A stretch of 64,000 bases of DNA from CAZUDO01 sp964618895 (GTDB taxonomy: Bacteria; Desulfobacterota; Binatia; DP-6): assembly GCA_964618895.1 (NCBI GenBank), contig CAZUDO010000085.1, positions 1 through 64,000 of the forward strand. Direction: 5' to 3'. Below are positions 16,644-25,394 of this stretch, piece by piece (position 1 is the first letter of the stretch; every line of letters starts with the position of its first letter). The position numbers and the translations under genes are program-made. Below the pieces are notes generated by a model, which was given only the letters and a program-made list of their open reading frames with translations, ran no database searches and was not told where the DNA came from.

Positions 16644-18160
16644 GTGACACGCCGTGGTCCGGTGACGCTTGTTCACTGGTGGAGGCGTTTCGCCGAGGCG
16701 AACGCTCCCCCCGCGAGGAGTTGGAGGCTACGCTCGCAGCGATCAACCGTTCCGACGTGAACTGCTTTTCGTTTCTCGACCCTGAGCGGGCGTTGGCCGC
16801 AGCCGGCCGGGCGAACGTCGGTCTTCCCTTCGGCGGGGTGCCGGTTGGGCTCAAGGAACTCGACTCGTACAAGGGCTGGCCGAATACGCACGCATCGCTG
16901 GTATTCAAGGACGAGATCGCCACCGAGACCCACACCGCGGTCAGTCGGCTTCAGGATCGTGGCGGGGCGATCCCGTTCGGGCTCACTACGGCAAGCGAGT
17001 TCGGCGGCCTCAACGTGAGCATCACCAAACTCAACGGCGTCACCCACAATCCGTGGCGCTACGGCCGGAGCGTCGGCGGATCCTCCGGTGGAAGCGCTTC
17101 CGCCGTGTCCGGCGGGCTCGCCACGTTGTGCACCGCAGCCGACGGTGGCGGTTCGATCCGCATCCCCGCCGGGTACTGCGGCCTGGTCGGGATGAAGGGA
17201 ACCTACGGCCGTATCCCGCGCGGCCCGGGCGCCTATTCGCGGCCCAACACCGAAGTGTTCGGCTGCCTGGCCCGGTCGGTGCGCGACACAGCCCGTCACT
17301 ACGACGTCGTCGCCGGCTCCGACGCGCACGACCCATGGTCCTTGCCCTCGCCAGGGAACTGGGAAGCACATCTCGGCAGCTACAACCTGAAGGGGAAGAA
17401 GGTCGCCATCATTCCTGCGCTCGGCGGCGTTCATCTCGAGGACGGCGTCGAAGAACGCATCCGTGCCACTGCGGCGGGGCTCATCGCCGCGGCCGGTCTC
17501 GTCGAGGTGAATGTCTCCGTCGCGCTACCCAACCTGACCATCGAGTGGATGATGGGAAATGTGTCCACGTTGCTGGCAACGATCGGCGACCGCTGGCCGG
17601 CCTGTGCAGGGGATCTGACCAACGCCATCGAAGACGGCCTTCGTCTCAGCCAGTCGTTCTACAACCTGCAGACCGCCGCGACCGCAGAGCGCAAGCGCCT
17701 CGAACTGAACCGAGCGATGGCGGACCTGTTCGAGAAGGTCGACTTCGTGATCGCCGCCACCAATCCCGGGCCGGCGTTCGCCGCGGACTCGCAGATGTCG
17801 AGGCCTGCGGTGGCGATCGACAAAGTGATGTCGTGGCGTGCGACGCGCACGGTGCTGGGCGCGGCGCTGGCGACGCTGCGGGCCGCAACCAGCGTTTACC
17901 CGAAGCTCCCCGAGCCGCTGTTTCGTCAGGTCGAGCGCCGTCTGCCGGACCTGTTGGAGATGGGGGCGTTGACAATCCTGTCAAACGTCTACGGCAACCC
18001 CGCCGTGTCGATCCCGGCGGGACTGGTGGATGGCCTGCCTGTCGGCATGCAGGTACTGGGGCCGCATCACCATGACGCGCTGCTCTTCGATCTTGCGTTT
18101 CTCGCAGAACGAGAGATCGGCTGGCCGATGACCGCGCCGGCGCGAACTGCGGCAGCCTGA
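16640..18160 (+). CDS. Amidase-signature hydrolase
   Basis: A 506-residue serine amidase. The catalytic Ser-cisSer-Lys triad is visible: Lys in VPVGLKELDSY, and the serines in RSVGGSSGGSASAVSGG, followed by GGSIRIPAGYCGLVGMKGT. This family hydrolyses amides, nylon oligomers, carbamates or Glu-tRNA (GatA); no gatB/gatC is near, so catabolism is likelier. The start overlaps the preceding RHH gene by four bases. Base usage is slightly less G+C-biased than neighbours (more TCG/TTC and AAC), possibly from transfer. Confidence 0.9.
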   Translation: MSDTPWSGDACSLVEAFRRGERSPREELEATLAAINRSDVNCFSFLDPERALAAAGRANVGLPFGGVPVGLKELDSYKGWPNTHASLVFKDEIATETHTAVSRLQDRGGAIPFGLTTASEFGGLNVSITKLNGVTHNPWRYGRSVGGSSGGSASAVSGGLATLCTAADGGGSIRIPAGYCGLVGMKGTYGRIPRGPGAYSRPNTEVFGCLARSVRDTARHYDVVAGSDAHDPWSLPSPGNWEAHLGSYNLKGKKVAIIPALGGVHLEDGVEERIRATAAGLIAAAGLVEVNVSVALPNLTIEWMMGNVSTLLATIGDRWPACAGDLTNAIEDGLRLSQSFYNLQTAATAERKRLELNRAMADLFEKVDFVIAATNPGPAFAADSQMSRPAVAIDKVMSWRATRTVLGAALATLRAATSVYPKLPEPLFRQVERRLPDLLEMGALTILSNVYGNPAVSIPAGLVDGLPVGMQVLGPHHHDALLFDLAFLAEREIGWPMTAPARTAAA

Positions 18161-18547
18161 CGACATCGCGACCCGACGCCGCATCTCGCCCGCATCGCCG
18201 CGCGTGGCGTCGTCGGGCGGCAGCGGCCGTCGACCCATGTGGCGGCGGCGCACCGCCACCGTCGCGAGCGCCCTTGTCAAGGAGGACCGCCCTCTCGACC
18301 AGCCGCGAAATCCACGGAAAGTCGCAACGCGGTACGCGTGAGCACCCCGACGTGCTCATCGATACGGGTCGAAGCATCCCGTTGATCGCCGCCAGCCGGT
18401 GCTTCATGGCCGGAGACGGCGACCCGCTGCGAGCCATCGGAGCGAGTGACATTCCGGCCCTCCCGCTGGTAGATCCTGCGGCCCTCCCGAGACATCCTCG
18501 CGCGTCACCTCGGCCTCCGTACCGGTGCGCGAGAGCGAGCCGACCAC
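18161..18547. other. 387-base stretch without recognised gene
   Basis: Both strands were read in all frames. Open frames exist on each strand but none shows a family pattern or a start with a ribosome site. It may be gene debris between the amidase and the GIY-YIG gene. Confidence 0.5.
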
Positions 18548-18814
18548 ATGGAGCCCACGCCCGTCGTCTACATTTTGCGCTGTGCCGACGGCTCGCTCTA
18601 CACCGGCGCCGCCAAGCAGCTGTCGCGGCGACTCGCCCAGCACGCGGCGGGTCGTGCCTCGCGGTACACCCGCGCGCGGCTGCCCGTGATGCTGGTGTGG
18701 TCATGCCGCGTGCGAACGTGGAGCGCCGCGCTCCGGGCCGAGCGGCGGATCAAGGCGCTCCGGCGGGCGAAGAAGGACGCGCTCATCGCCGGCCCCGGAC
18801 GGCTTCCCGAGTAG
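18548..18814 (+). CDS. GIY-YIG nuclease-like protein (UPF0213/YhbQ-like)
   Basis: An 88-residue protein, the usual size for the stand-alone family. VVYILRCADGSLYTGAAKQL carries the GIY-YIG motif as VYI...LYTG; RRLAQHAAGRASRYTRARLP supplies the catalytic Arg region; ALRAERRIKALRRAKKDALI is the C-terminal helix with the conserved Glu. Members are small, mostly uncharacterised DNA-binding or nuclease proteins. Its 3' end is about 100 bases from the end of the converging spermidine-synthase-like gene. Confidence 0.85.
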   Translation: MEPTPVVYILRCADGSLYTGAAKQLSRRLAQHAAGRASRYTRARLPVMLVWSCRVRTWSAALRAERRIKALRRAKKDALIAGPGRLPE

Positions 18815-18910
18815 GAATGGAGGTTGATCTCCAGCACGTGTTCGTGCGACGGGTTGAGGCGGTGCGCGACCCGACGCCTCCGGCGATCCCGGATCGGGTG
18901 CATGGGGCGT

Positions 18911-21328
18911 TCAAGGCCCCGGCGCCCGACGTGCTGGAGTGGCGACGGACAGACGGCGCACCGCCGTGAAAGCCACGAAGTAGACCGCCACCGCGAAGAG
19001 CATCACGAAGCGAAAGCCCAGGTTCATCGACAGCACGACCGTCAGGATCGAGCCGACAACGGTACAGAAACCGTTGACAGCCCAGGCCCAGGGTACCAGG
19101 GTCGGGTTCAGCTGCGTGACGCGTCGAATGCCGAACGCGAACGGAATCCCCAGGAGCAGGCCGATCGGCATCAGCAGGACGAGCGTGACGGCGATCCGTC
19201 CCGCGAGCGGGAGCCCGATCCAGGTCTGCACGACCCACGGCGAGGCGGCCAGGAAGCCGACCACCAGGACCGCCAGGCTGGTGGGCACGAGCCACGGGTG
19301 GGCGACGAGCACCGGGAAGAAACGCTCCGAGAGCAGGCTGCCGAACCCCGTGAAGACGAGCAGGGCAAACAGGGTCACGGTGATCGAGTACATCGGATGG
19401 CCCAGGAAGAGCGTGAGCTTCTGCATGATCGAGATCTCGAGCGCGATGAATCCCACACCCAGGCCGATGAAGTAGACGAGGAACCTTCCGGAGTAGCGGC
19501 GGTCGAGCGATCGCCCCTGTGCGATCACCAGCGGGACCAGGATGAGCACCAGCGAGAGCACCAGCGCCAGGGCCAGCTGCCCCAGGATGAAGGCGGGATT
19601 GCCCTGCGCCACGTGGCTTGGCTCCTCGAGCGTACTCACGCTCGCAAGGGGATTGCGCCACTTGTAGTAGTTGAAGAAGTACGGTCGGTCGTCGGTGGTC
19701 GGAGAGATGTCGCGCGGGAACTCCTCGATCATCCGAGCTTTCTCGTCGCTCTCGACGAAGCGACGCACGACTCCGTCGGACACAAGCCCTGGGAGGTAGA
19801 CGATCGCGATGCCCGCCTCGTCCGCGAAACGTGAGAGTCTCGCGATCTCGTCCTCGTCGAACGTCCCGCGCTTGACCAGCGTGCAGGCCAGCCAGTCGGG
19901 GGTCTGCAGCACGGCGACGGAGCGCGCGAACTCCTGAACCCCCAGCGCCTCGAGTCCTGCGTGGAGGTTGGAGAGCAGGCGGAGCATCTCCATCTCCTGC
20001 GAGAAACGGATGATCTGCAGGATTCCCCCCGGCTCGAGATGCTCGTACATCGTCATGAGCGCCTCCTGCGTGTACAGGTAGTTCTCGGCCAGGACGTAGG
20101 CTCCGCTGGTGAGCGCGGTCCAGGTGTCGATGCCCGACATCTGGACTACGTCGTAGCGAGTATCGTCTCGCATGAGTTCGCTGCGTCCTTCGCCGTGGAC
20201 GAACTCGATGCGCTTGTCCTGGATCAGGTCCTTCGAGTAGTGGGGCAGCACCGAGCGATGGATGTCGATGATCTGCTGATTCAGCTCGATCGCCTTCACG
20301 TACTCGGGGTCCCTCAGCCGCGCCGCCCATACGTCGTTCCCTCCTCCGGCTCCCACGATCAGGACACGCGGGCGGCTCTTGAGCTGGAGGGCGGCGGAGT
20401 ACATCGACTCCCCGATGACCGTCAGACTATCCGGATTCTCCGAGAAGTTCAGAATGAAGGTGCCGGCCCAGCCGTCCTGCATGATGAGCCGCTCCTCGGG
20501 GATGTGCGCCTTTCTGCTGTTCGCACCCTGGGTGAACAGGAATCGATTCTCGTCGGGGACGGGCAGGAGGTCGATACGCGAGCTGGAGCTCCAGCGCGAC
20601 CATTCGGAGGGGCGGCCGAGCTGGATCGCGAGCTCACTCGTGACGTCCAGGTAGAGCTTGCCGGGGACCGGGAAGCGGCTGTCCAGCCGGGGCATCACCC
20701 AGAGCCCGACGAGGACGAGGACCGCTGCCGCGGGCAGCAGGCTGCGGCGTGCGCTCGCCGCTCCGGCCGCCATCACGCCACCGAGCGCCAGCAGGACGAC
20801 CGCCACCATGACCCCGCCGGCGCCGAAGGCCGCGAGCAGCAACGGGGTCGCCAGACAGCCCGCTCCGGCGCCGAGCAGGTCGATACAGTAGACGAGGTTC
20901 ACGCGCTCGGCGTACCTGGTGAGGATCAGGCCGACGACGGTCCCGGCAAAGAAGAAGGGAACGGCGGAGACCAGCGTGAACACGAAGAACCGCATGAGGT
21001 GAGAGCCGTTCGAGAGCTTGAGGGACGGCGGGATGTGATAGGTCAGCAGGAAGACGTAGGTCACCACCAGCGAGACCAGATAGAGGGAGCCGAAGAGCCC
21101 GATCCAGAAGCGAGCCCGCGGGGTCCAGCGGTGCTGGAAGATCGAGATCATCGAGCCGCTCGCGCCGATTCCCAACAGGCAGTTGCTCACCACGAGGTAG
21201 CCGAAGTGGAAGAACAGGCGCAGGGCGCAGATGCGGGTCAGCAGGATCTCGTAGATCAACATGGAGCACGAGACCAAGCCGATCACGATCAGCGCATAGG
21301 GTGGAACGCTCATCCGCGTCTGCGTCAT
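18911..21328 (-). CDS. Membrane protein with spermidine-synthase-like (methyltransferase-fold) domain
   Basis: An 805-residue protein. About six transmembrane helices at the N terminus (IVIGLVSCSMLIYEILLTRI onward) lead to a cytosolic Rossmann domain (RVLIVGAGGGNDVWAA, DVVQMSGIDTWTA, LYTQEALMTMYEHLEPGG) of the spermidine synthase fold. About six more helices follow. IYEILLTRICALRLFFHFGYL is typical of the large membrane SpeE-like family. Function is unknown in most members; a polyamine role is not established. ATG 21328 fits family starts. Confidence 0.8.
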   Translation of the reverse strand: MTQTRMSVPPYALIVIGLVSCSMLIYEILLTRICALRLFFHFGYLVVSNCLLGIGASGSMISIFQHRWTPRARFWIGLFGSLYLVSLVVTYVFLLTYHIPPSLKLSNGSHLMRFFVFTLVSAVPFFFAGTVVGLILTRYAERVNLVYCIDLLGAGAGCLATPLLLAAFGAGGVMVAVVLLALGGVMAAGAASARRSLLPAAAVLVLVGLWVMPRLDSRFPVPGKLYLDVTSELAIQLGRPSEWSRWSSSSRIDLLPVPDENRFLFTQGANSRKAHIPEERLIMQDGWAGTFILNFSENPDSLTVIGESMYSAALQLKSRPRVLIVGAGGGNDVWAARLRDPEYVKAIELNQQIIDIHRSVLPHYSKDLIQDKRIEFVHGEGRSELMRDDTRYDVVQMSGIDTWTALTSGAYVLAENYLYTQEALMTMYEHLEPGGILQIIRFSQEMEMLRLLSNLHAGLEALGVQEFARSVAVLQTPDWLACTLVKRGTFDEDEIARLSRFADEAGIAIVYLPGLVSDGVVRRFVESDEKARMIEEFPRDISPTTDDRPYFFNYYKWRNPLASVSTLEEPSHVAQGNPAFILGQLALALVLSLVLILVPLVIAQGRSLDRRYSGRFLVYFIGLGVGFIALEISIMQKLTLFLGHPMYSITVTLFALLVFTGFGSLLSERFFPVLVAHPWLVPTSLAVLVVGFLAASPWVVQTWIGLPLAGRIAVTLVLLMPIGLLLGIPFAFGIRRVTQLNPTLVPWAWAVNGFCTVVGSILTVVLSMNLGFRFVMLFAVAVYFVAFTAVRRLSVATPARRAPGP

Positions 21329-21481
21329 GGTCAGCCCTCACTCGAGCCGGCGCGCGCCAGCACGAAAAGACGGTTCTCGCGCCCGATCAAGAAGATAGGG
21401 CGCACAAAAGGCACAAAGTGGGTATCTGCCGTTCACGCCTACCAGCCCGCCGCGCTTCCGTAACGACGCAGCGCATAACGT

Positions 21482-21772
21482 GTGGTGAGCGAGATTCGCG
21501 TGCGCCTCGCGAAGGCCCTCCGCGCGCTGCGGCAGAAGAAGGGGCTTCTGGCTCCGTTCGGGCGGCCGCGCGAGCCGGGGGTAGGGGGCAGGGGGGCGGG
21601 CAGGGGGGGGGCGGCGTCTGATAGACCGGTTCGGTCAACTGCGCTGGGTTATCCTGCCTATCTCCTCGAACGCCTCGTCGCCGCCAAGGGACTGTGCGCA
21701 CCCGAGGAGCTGGCATCGCGCGTCGCCGCGTTCGCCGCGCGGCCGGCGGGCTACGACTACCCGACGAGCTGA
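21482..21772 (+). pseudogene. Remnant resembling nitrile-hydratase beta/accessory protein, interrupted by the dispersed repeat
   Basis: After the repeat (21565-21665) the frame reads LLERLVAAKGLCAPEELASR then VAAFAARPAGYDYPTS and stops. This resembles the segment of nitrile hydratase beta-like accessory proteins with ...EKGLVTREELEARAAEFAARPAGHDH. The part before the repeat (SEIRVRLAKALRALRQKKG) is not recognised. No nitrile hydratase subunits are nearby. Tentative. Confidence 0.35.
21565..21665 (+). repeat. Dispersed intergenic repeat, copy 1
   Basis: 101 bases starting GCCGCGCGAGCCGGGGG and ending GGTTATCCTGCCTATCTCC. It is nearly identical to 24910-24995 at both ends, including the shared block TCGGTCAACTGCGCTGGG, while the G-rich middle varies in length. 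Same orientation in both copies; each borders a truncated gene. Confidence 0.85.
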
Positions 21773-21955
21773 TCGTGCGGGGGTACTCGCCCGATCCGCC
21801 CCGCGCGCCAGGTTCAACTATGGAGATGCGGGTGCCGTTGAATATCAACTTACAGTACGCGGTTGATGATCCCCCATTGACGGCGCCTGACAGACGGCAT
21901 GATACTCGCCTGCGGGCCGCGCAACGCAACGCAGAACGAAAGGAGCATTCATCAG

Positions 21956-24217
21956 ATGACGTCCCTTCTCGGAGCTGCCATCGCCGGCATGCTGGTTCCC
22001 GCCATGACGCTCGTCCTCCTCGCCAGCCCGGCCGGGGCCAAGCCGCTACGTGGCGGGCAGCCAACCCAGTCGAGCCCGATCGGGCTCACCGGCGACGATC
22101 GCCACGTCTGGGTCGTCAACCCCGACAACGACTCCGTGTCGGTGCTCGAGGTGGGCGGCGACGTCAATCGTAGGATCGCGGAGGTCGCGGTCGGCAGGGA
22201 CCCGCGGTGCGTGGCGATCGCGCCCGATGACCAGACGGTCTTCGTGACCAACCAGCGCGACGGCACGGTGTCGGTCATCGACGCCGGCTCGCGGGAGGTC
22301 ATCAAGACCATCCGGGTGGGGACCGAGCCGGTCGGCTGCGCGCTCACGCCGGACGGCAAGCGGCTGTACGTGGCCAACTTCTCCTCGGACGACGTGTCGG
22401 TCGTCAATGCGCACGGGAACGTCCTGATCCACACGATCTCCGACGTCGGTCCCAAACCACGCGCCATCGCGATCACCGAGGACAAGGTCTACGTGACCCA
22501 CTTCCTGGCGGAGCTGCGCAGCAACGACCCGCGCGCGGCCACTGAAAAGGAGGGCAGCGACGACGGCAAGGAAGGGCGCGTCACGGTCATCTCGCTGCCC
22601 AACAACAAGGTCGTCGGCACCGTCGTTCTCGATCCGCTGGCCGATGCCGGCTTCCGGTCGAACGGCTCGGTGCTCGATCGCATCGGGGCGGCCGACCCGG
22701 CGACCTTCACGTTCCCGACGGGCGGCTTCCCGAACCTGCTGCAGAGCATCGTCGTCAAGGGCGAGCGCGCCTATCTGCCGAACGTCGGCGCGTCGCCCAA
22801 CGGGCCGGTCCGGTTCAACGTCAACGTGCAGAGCTTCCTCTCCGTGTTCGACACCACCACGGACACGGATTCGAGGCAGACGATCAACATGAACAGCGGC
22901 GTGCAGTTCGAGCCGCCCGGCCGGCGCCTGTTCAACACCACGCCCATCGCGATCGCCTTCAAGCACGAGGCCGATGAGGGATTCGTCGTCCTCGCCGGCG
23001 TCGACCGGCTGGTGCGCGTGCTGCTCGACGCGGCCGGCACCCCGACGATCAACGCGCCCGCCGCCGCCATGGACCCGGGGAACATCATCCGCATCCCCCT
23101 GGGCGTCGGCAGCGATCGCCACCCGAACCCGCAGGGCATCGTCATCAACTCGACCGACACCCGCGCGTACGTGATGAACTTCATCACCCGCGATGTGTCG
23201 GTCGTGGACATCGGCGGCGACCCGGCCGGATACCACGAGGTCGCCCGTGTGCAGTCGGCGGCGCTGCCAACCGAGACGCTCGCGGCCATCGTCCATCGGG
23301 GCCACGAGCTGTTCAACACCAGCATCGGCCCCGAAGGCACCACCCCGAACGCGCTCCGGCCGGCGGGCCGCATGTCGGACTTCGGCTGGGGCAACTGCTA
23401 CAACTGCCATCCCCGCGGCCTGACCGACGGCGTGACCTGGATGTTCGGCGACGGCCCGCGCCAGACGATCTCCATGGAGAGCACCGCCGAGCACCCGCAG
23501 CCACCCGGCGCGAGGGTGAACGATTTCGGCGCCCCACTGCTGCCGTCGTTCAAGCAGCGGGTGCTCAACTGGTCGGCGGTGCGCGACGAGATCCAGGACT
23601 TCGAGCTGAACATCCGCAATGTCTCGGGCGGCCAGGGGCTCATCCGCGACGGCCTGGCGGTCGTCAACTTCACGCCCACGGCGACCACCGGGCGCGATGC
23701 CGACCTCGACGCGATCGCCGCCTACATCGCCTTCGGCATCGAGGCGCCGGTCGCGCCGCGGCGGGCCGCGGCGTCGGTCGCTCCGGGGCGCGAGCGCTTC
23801 GCCCGGGCCAACTGCCAGTTCTGTCACGGCGGGCCCAACTGGACGCGCAGCCGCGTGGACTTCGTTCCGCCGCCGGCCGCACCTCCGGAGGTGATCACGG
23901 GCGGACAGCTGGTGCGCTTCCTGCGTCCCGTCGGGACCTTCGACGCCGGCGTCTTCAACGAGGTCCGGCCGTCCGGGACCAGCATCGTGGCCGCCAACGG
24001 CGCGCTCGGCTTCAACATCCCCTCGCTCCTCTCGGTGTTCGCGAGCGCCCCCTACCTGCACAACGGCGCCGCCCAGACGCTTGACGACGTGTTGGCGAAC
24101 GTCACCCACCGCAGTGCCGGTACGGGCGGCACGGACACGCTCGGCGATCCCGCCGACCGCCACGCGCTGGTGCGGTTCCTCGCGTCGATCGACGGGACGA
24201 CGCCGACCTTCCCCTGA
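21956..24217 (+). CDS. Secreted YVTN beta-propeller/dihaem cytochrome c fusion
   Basis: A 753-residue exported protein (signal TSLLGAAIAGMLVPAMTLVLL). The first 450 residues hold YVTN/YncE-type blades (HVWVVNPDNDSVSVLEV, TVFVTNQRDGTVSVIDAG, RLYVANFSSDDVSVV). The rest carries two haem c sites, C481YNCH485 and C620QFCH624, in a cytochrome-c-peroxidase/MauG-like layout (NIPSLLSVFASAPYLHNG, ALVRFLASID). Such proteins are periplasmic oxidoreductases or electron carriers. Start ATG 21956 is preceded by AAAGGAGC. MauG-type dihaem enzymes mature MauA, but this protein also carries a propeller and lies 35 kb from mauA, so a link is speculative. Confidence 0.85.
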   Translation: MTSLLGAAIAGMLVPAMTLVLLASPAGAKPLRGGQPTQSSPIGLTGDDRHVWVVNPDNDSVSVLEVGGDVNRRIAEVAVGRDPRCVAIAPDDQTVFVTNQRDGTVSVIDAGSREVIKTIRVGTEPVGCALTPDGKRLYVANFSSDDVSVVNAHGNVLIHTISDVGPKPRAIAITEDKVYVTHFLAELRSNDPRAATEKEGSDDGKEGRVTVISLPNNKVVGTVVLDPLADAGFRSNGSVLDRIGAADPATFTFPTGGFPNLLQSIVVKGERAYLPNVGASPNGPVRFNVNVQSFLSVFDTTTDTDSRQTINMNSGVQFEPPGRRLFNTTPIAIAFKHEADEGFVVLAGVDRLVRVLLDAAGTPTINAPAAAMDPGNIIRIPLGVGSDRHPNPQGIVINSTDTRAYVMNFITRDVSVVDIGGDPAGYHEVARVQSAALPTETLAAIVHRGHELFNTSIGPEGTTPNALRPAGRMSDFGWGNCYNCHPRGLTDGVTWMFGDGPRQTISMESTAEHPQPPGARVNDFGAPLLPSFKQRVLNWSAVRDEIQDFELNIRNVSGGQGLIRDGLAVVNFTPTATTGRDADLDAIAAYIAFGIEAPVAPRRAAASVAPGRERFARANCQFCHGGPNWTRSRVDFVPPPAAPPEVITGGQLVRFLRPVGTFDAGVFNEVRPSGTSIVAANGALGFNIPSLLSVFASAPYLHNGAAQTLDDVLANVTHRSAGTGGTDTLGDPADRHALVRFLASIDGTTPTFP

Positions 24218-24229
24218 GCCTCTCCTCGT

Positions 24230-24777
24230 CTACTTCCTGCCCACCGGCGGCGCCCCTCTCCAGAGATAGGCCAGCAGCAGCGCGCGTCGAGGCCGAGCTC
24301 GCCGACCGCGAACGGCGCGCCGTAGTGGCGCTCGTCCCAGTAGCTGACCGGGCTCCGCCAGCGCGTCGTCCAGTCGAAGGGGAAGAGGACGAGCGGTTCG
24401 TCGTCGTGGTGGGTGAGTACGTCGACGGCCGCGTGCAGCGCGCAGCCGAGGAGGAACCACCGTACCGCCCGGGTGCGCGGGCCGAGGAGCGCGCACGCGA
24501 CCAACCCTGCGCCGAGCACGAGCGGCGCATGGAGCAGGTTGTGGGCAGAGACCCAGACCGGATGCTCGAAGAAGAGGTGGTCGTACACGTGCGTCCAGAC
24601 CTGCGACCGCGGCCAGCCGAGGAGCCCGCGGTAGTAGACGAGCGCGCCCAGCGAGAGGAGATAGAGCGGCACGTCGGGCGCAACCGAGCCGACCAGGAAC
24701 GCGCGACCCGCACCGCACGCCGGGCCGAGCGAGCGGCGCAGGGCCGCCGTCATGACCAGATGCGAGGGCGTCGTCAC
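24230..24777 (-). pseudogene. Membrane metal-dependent hydrolase-like protein (frameshifted)
   Basis: From GTG 24777 the frame reads TTPSHLVMTAALRRSLG, AFLVGSVAPDVPLYLLSLGALVYYR, then SAHNLLHAPLVL and LHAAVDVLTHHDDEP, a His/Asp-rich multi-helix protein of the zinc-dependent phospholipase C/YdjM-like type. At about 24280 the frame shifts: FAVGELGLDA is followed in another frame by LLLAYLWRGAPPVGRK and a TAG at 24230. Only about 16 terminal residues are affected, so the shift could be a sequencing error or an early mutation. Confidence 0.6.
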
Positions 24778-24814
24778 GAGCGCCCGGCCGGTTAGACGTG
24801 AGGCAGGATGTTCA

Positions 24815-24897
24815 CGGTGTCGGCGTGGCGGGCGGCGCTGCACGGGCTTCGGGAGCAGGGTGGCGTCCTGGAAGCGGTAGAACTCGCCGGCGAACAA
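24815..24897 (-). pseudogene. Possible LLM (luciferase-like) oxidoreductase fragment beside repeat copy 2
   Basis: Minus strand encodes FAGEFYRFQDATLLPKPVQ, close to the FHGEFYRFEDVALYPKPVQRPHPP segment of luciferase-like monooxygenases, then loses similarity. The fragment stops 13 bases from repeat copy 2. Short; tentative. Confidence 0.35.
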
Positions 24898-24909
24898 GAA
24901 CGGCTCGTC

Positions 24910-24995
24910 GCCGCGCGAGCCGGGGGTAGGGGGCAGGAGGGAGAGACGTCTGAAACCGGTTCGGTCAACTGCGCTGGGTTATCCTGCCTATCTCC
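24910..24995 (+). repeat. Dispersed intergenic repeat, copy 2
   Basis: 86 bases with the same ends and the same core (TCGGTCAACTGCGCTGGG) as 21565-21665, but a shorter G-rich middle. Same orientation. Flanked on the left by a gene fragment and on the right by the region upstream of a TA promoter. Confidence 0.85.
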
Positions 24996-25063
24996 CGAGT
25001 CCCGTGCGAAGAGCGCACTTACCACTCGGCCCAGGTCCGGGACCTGCCGACGCCTGGCCCCCA

Positions 25064-25101
25064 TGGACAAATGGCCACATTGTGGTAGTATATGGCCACA
25101 T
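25064..25101 (+). promoter_or_regulatory. Promoter and operator of the Phd/PIN pair
   Basis: TGGACA (25064-25069) and TAGTAT (25086-25091), spaced 16 bases, form a plausible promoter. Two exact direct repeats ATGGCCACAT lie at 25071-25080 and 25092-25101, 21 bases apart (two helical turns), and CCACATTGTGG between them is palindromic. This is the geometry expected for cooperative binding of antitoxin dimers. Confidence 0.6.
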
Positions 25102-25115
25102 CACTGGGGAGACTC

Positions 25116-25394
25116 ATGGCGAAGACACGGATCGGCGTGCGAGAACTCAAAGACAACTTGAGCGCGACGCTCGCGCGAGTCCGCCGCGGGGAGACCGTGA
25201 CGGTGACGGATCGAAGCCGAGCTGTGGCCGTCATCGTGCCTGCCGGGGCCACCGGAGACGAGGACGCCGTGATACGGATGCTCGTGCAGAGCGGGAGGCT
25301 CGCCTGGTCTGGTGGTAAGCCGACCGGCCTCAAAAAGGCGCCGCGAGTTCGCGGTCCGTCAGTGTCCGAGGCCGTTGTGGAGGATCGCCGCTGA
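25116..25394 (+). CDS. Type II antitoxin, Phd/YefM family
   Basis: A 92-residue protein from ATG 25116 (Shine-Dalgarno GGGGAG). KTRIGVRELKDNLSATLARV followed by RRGETVTVTDRSRAVAVIVP is the classic Phd/YefM N terminus; the Arg/Lys-rich tail wraps the PIN toxin. An upstream in-frame ATG at 25092 lies inside the operator repeat and is rejected as start. The stop overlaps the toxin start. Confidence 0.88.
   Translation: MAKTRIGVRELKDNLSATLARVRRGETVTVTDRSRAVAVIVPAGATGDEDAVIRMLVQSGRLAWSGGKPTGLKKAPRVRGPSVSEAVVEDRR

Noticed and set aside
18818..18969. Short plus-strand frame after the GIY-YIG gene
   Set aside because: Overlaps the end of the spermidine-synthase-like gene and matches no family.
22046..24163. 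705-codon open frame antisense to the cytochrome gene
   Set aside because: High-GC antisense shadow; no family pattern, while the opposite strand has a signal peptide and two haem motifs.
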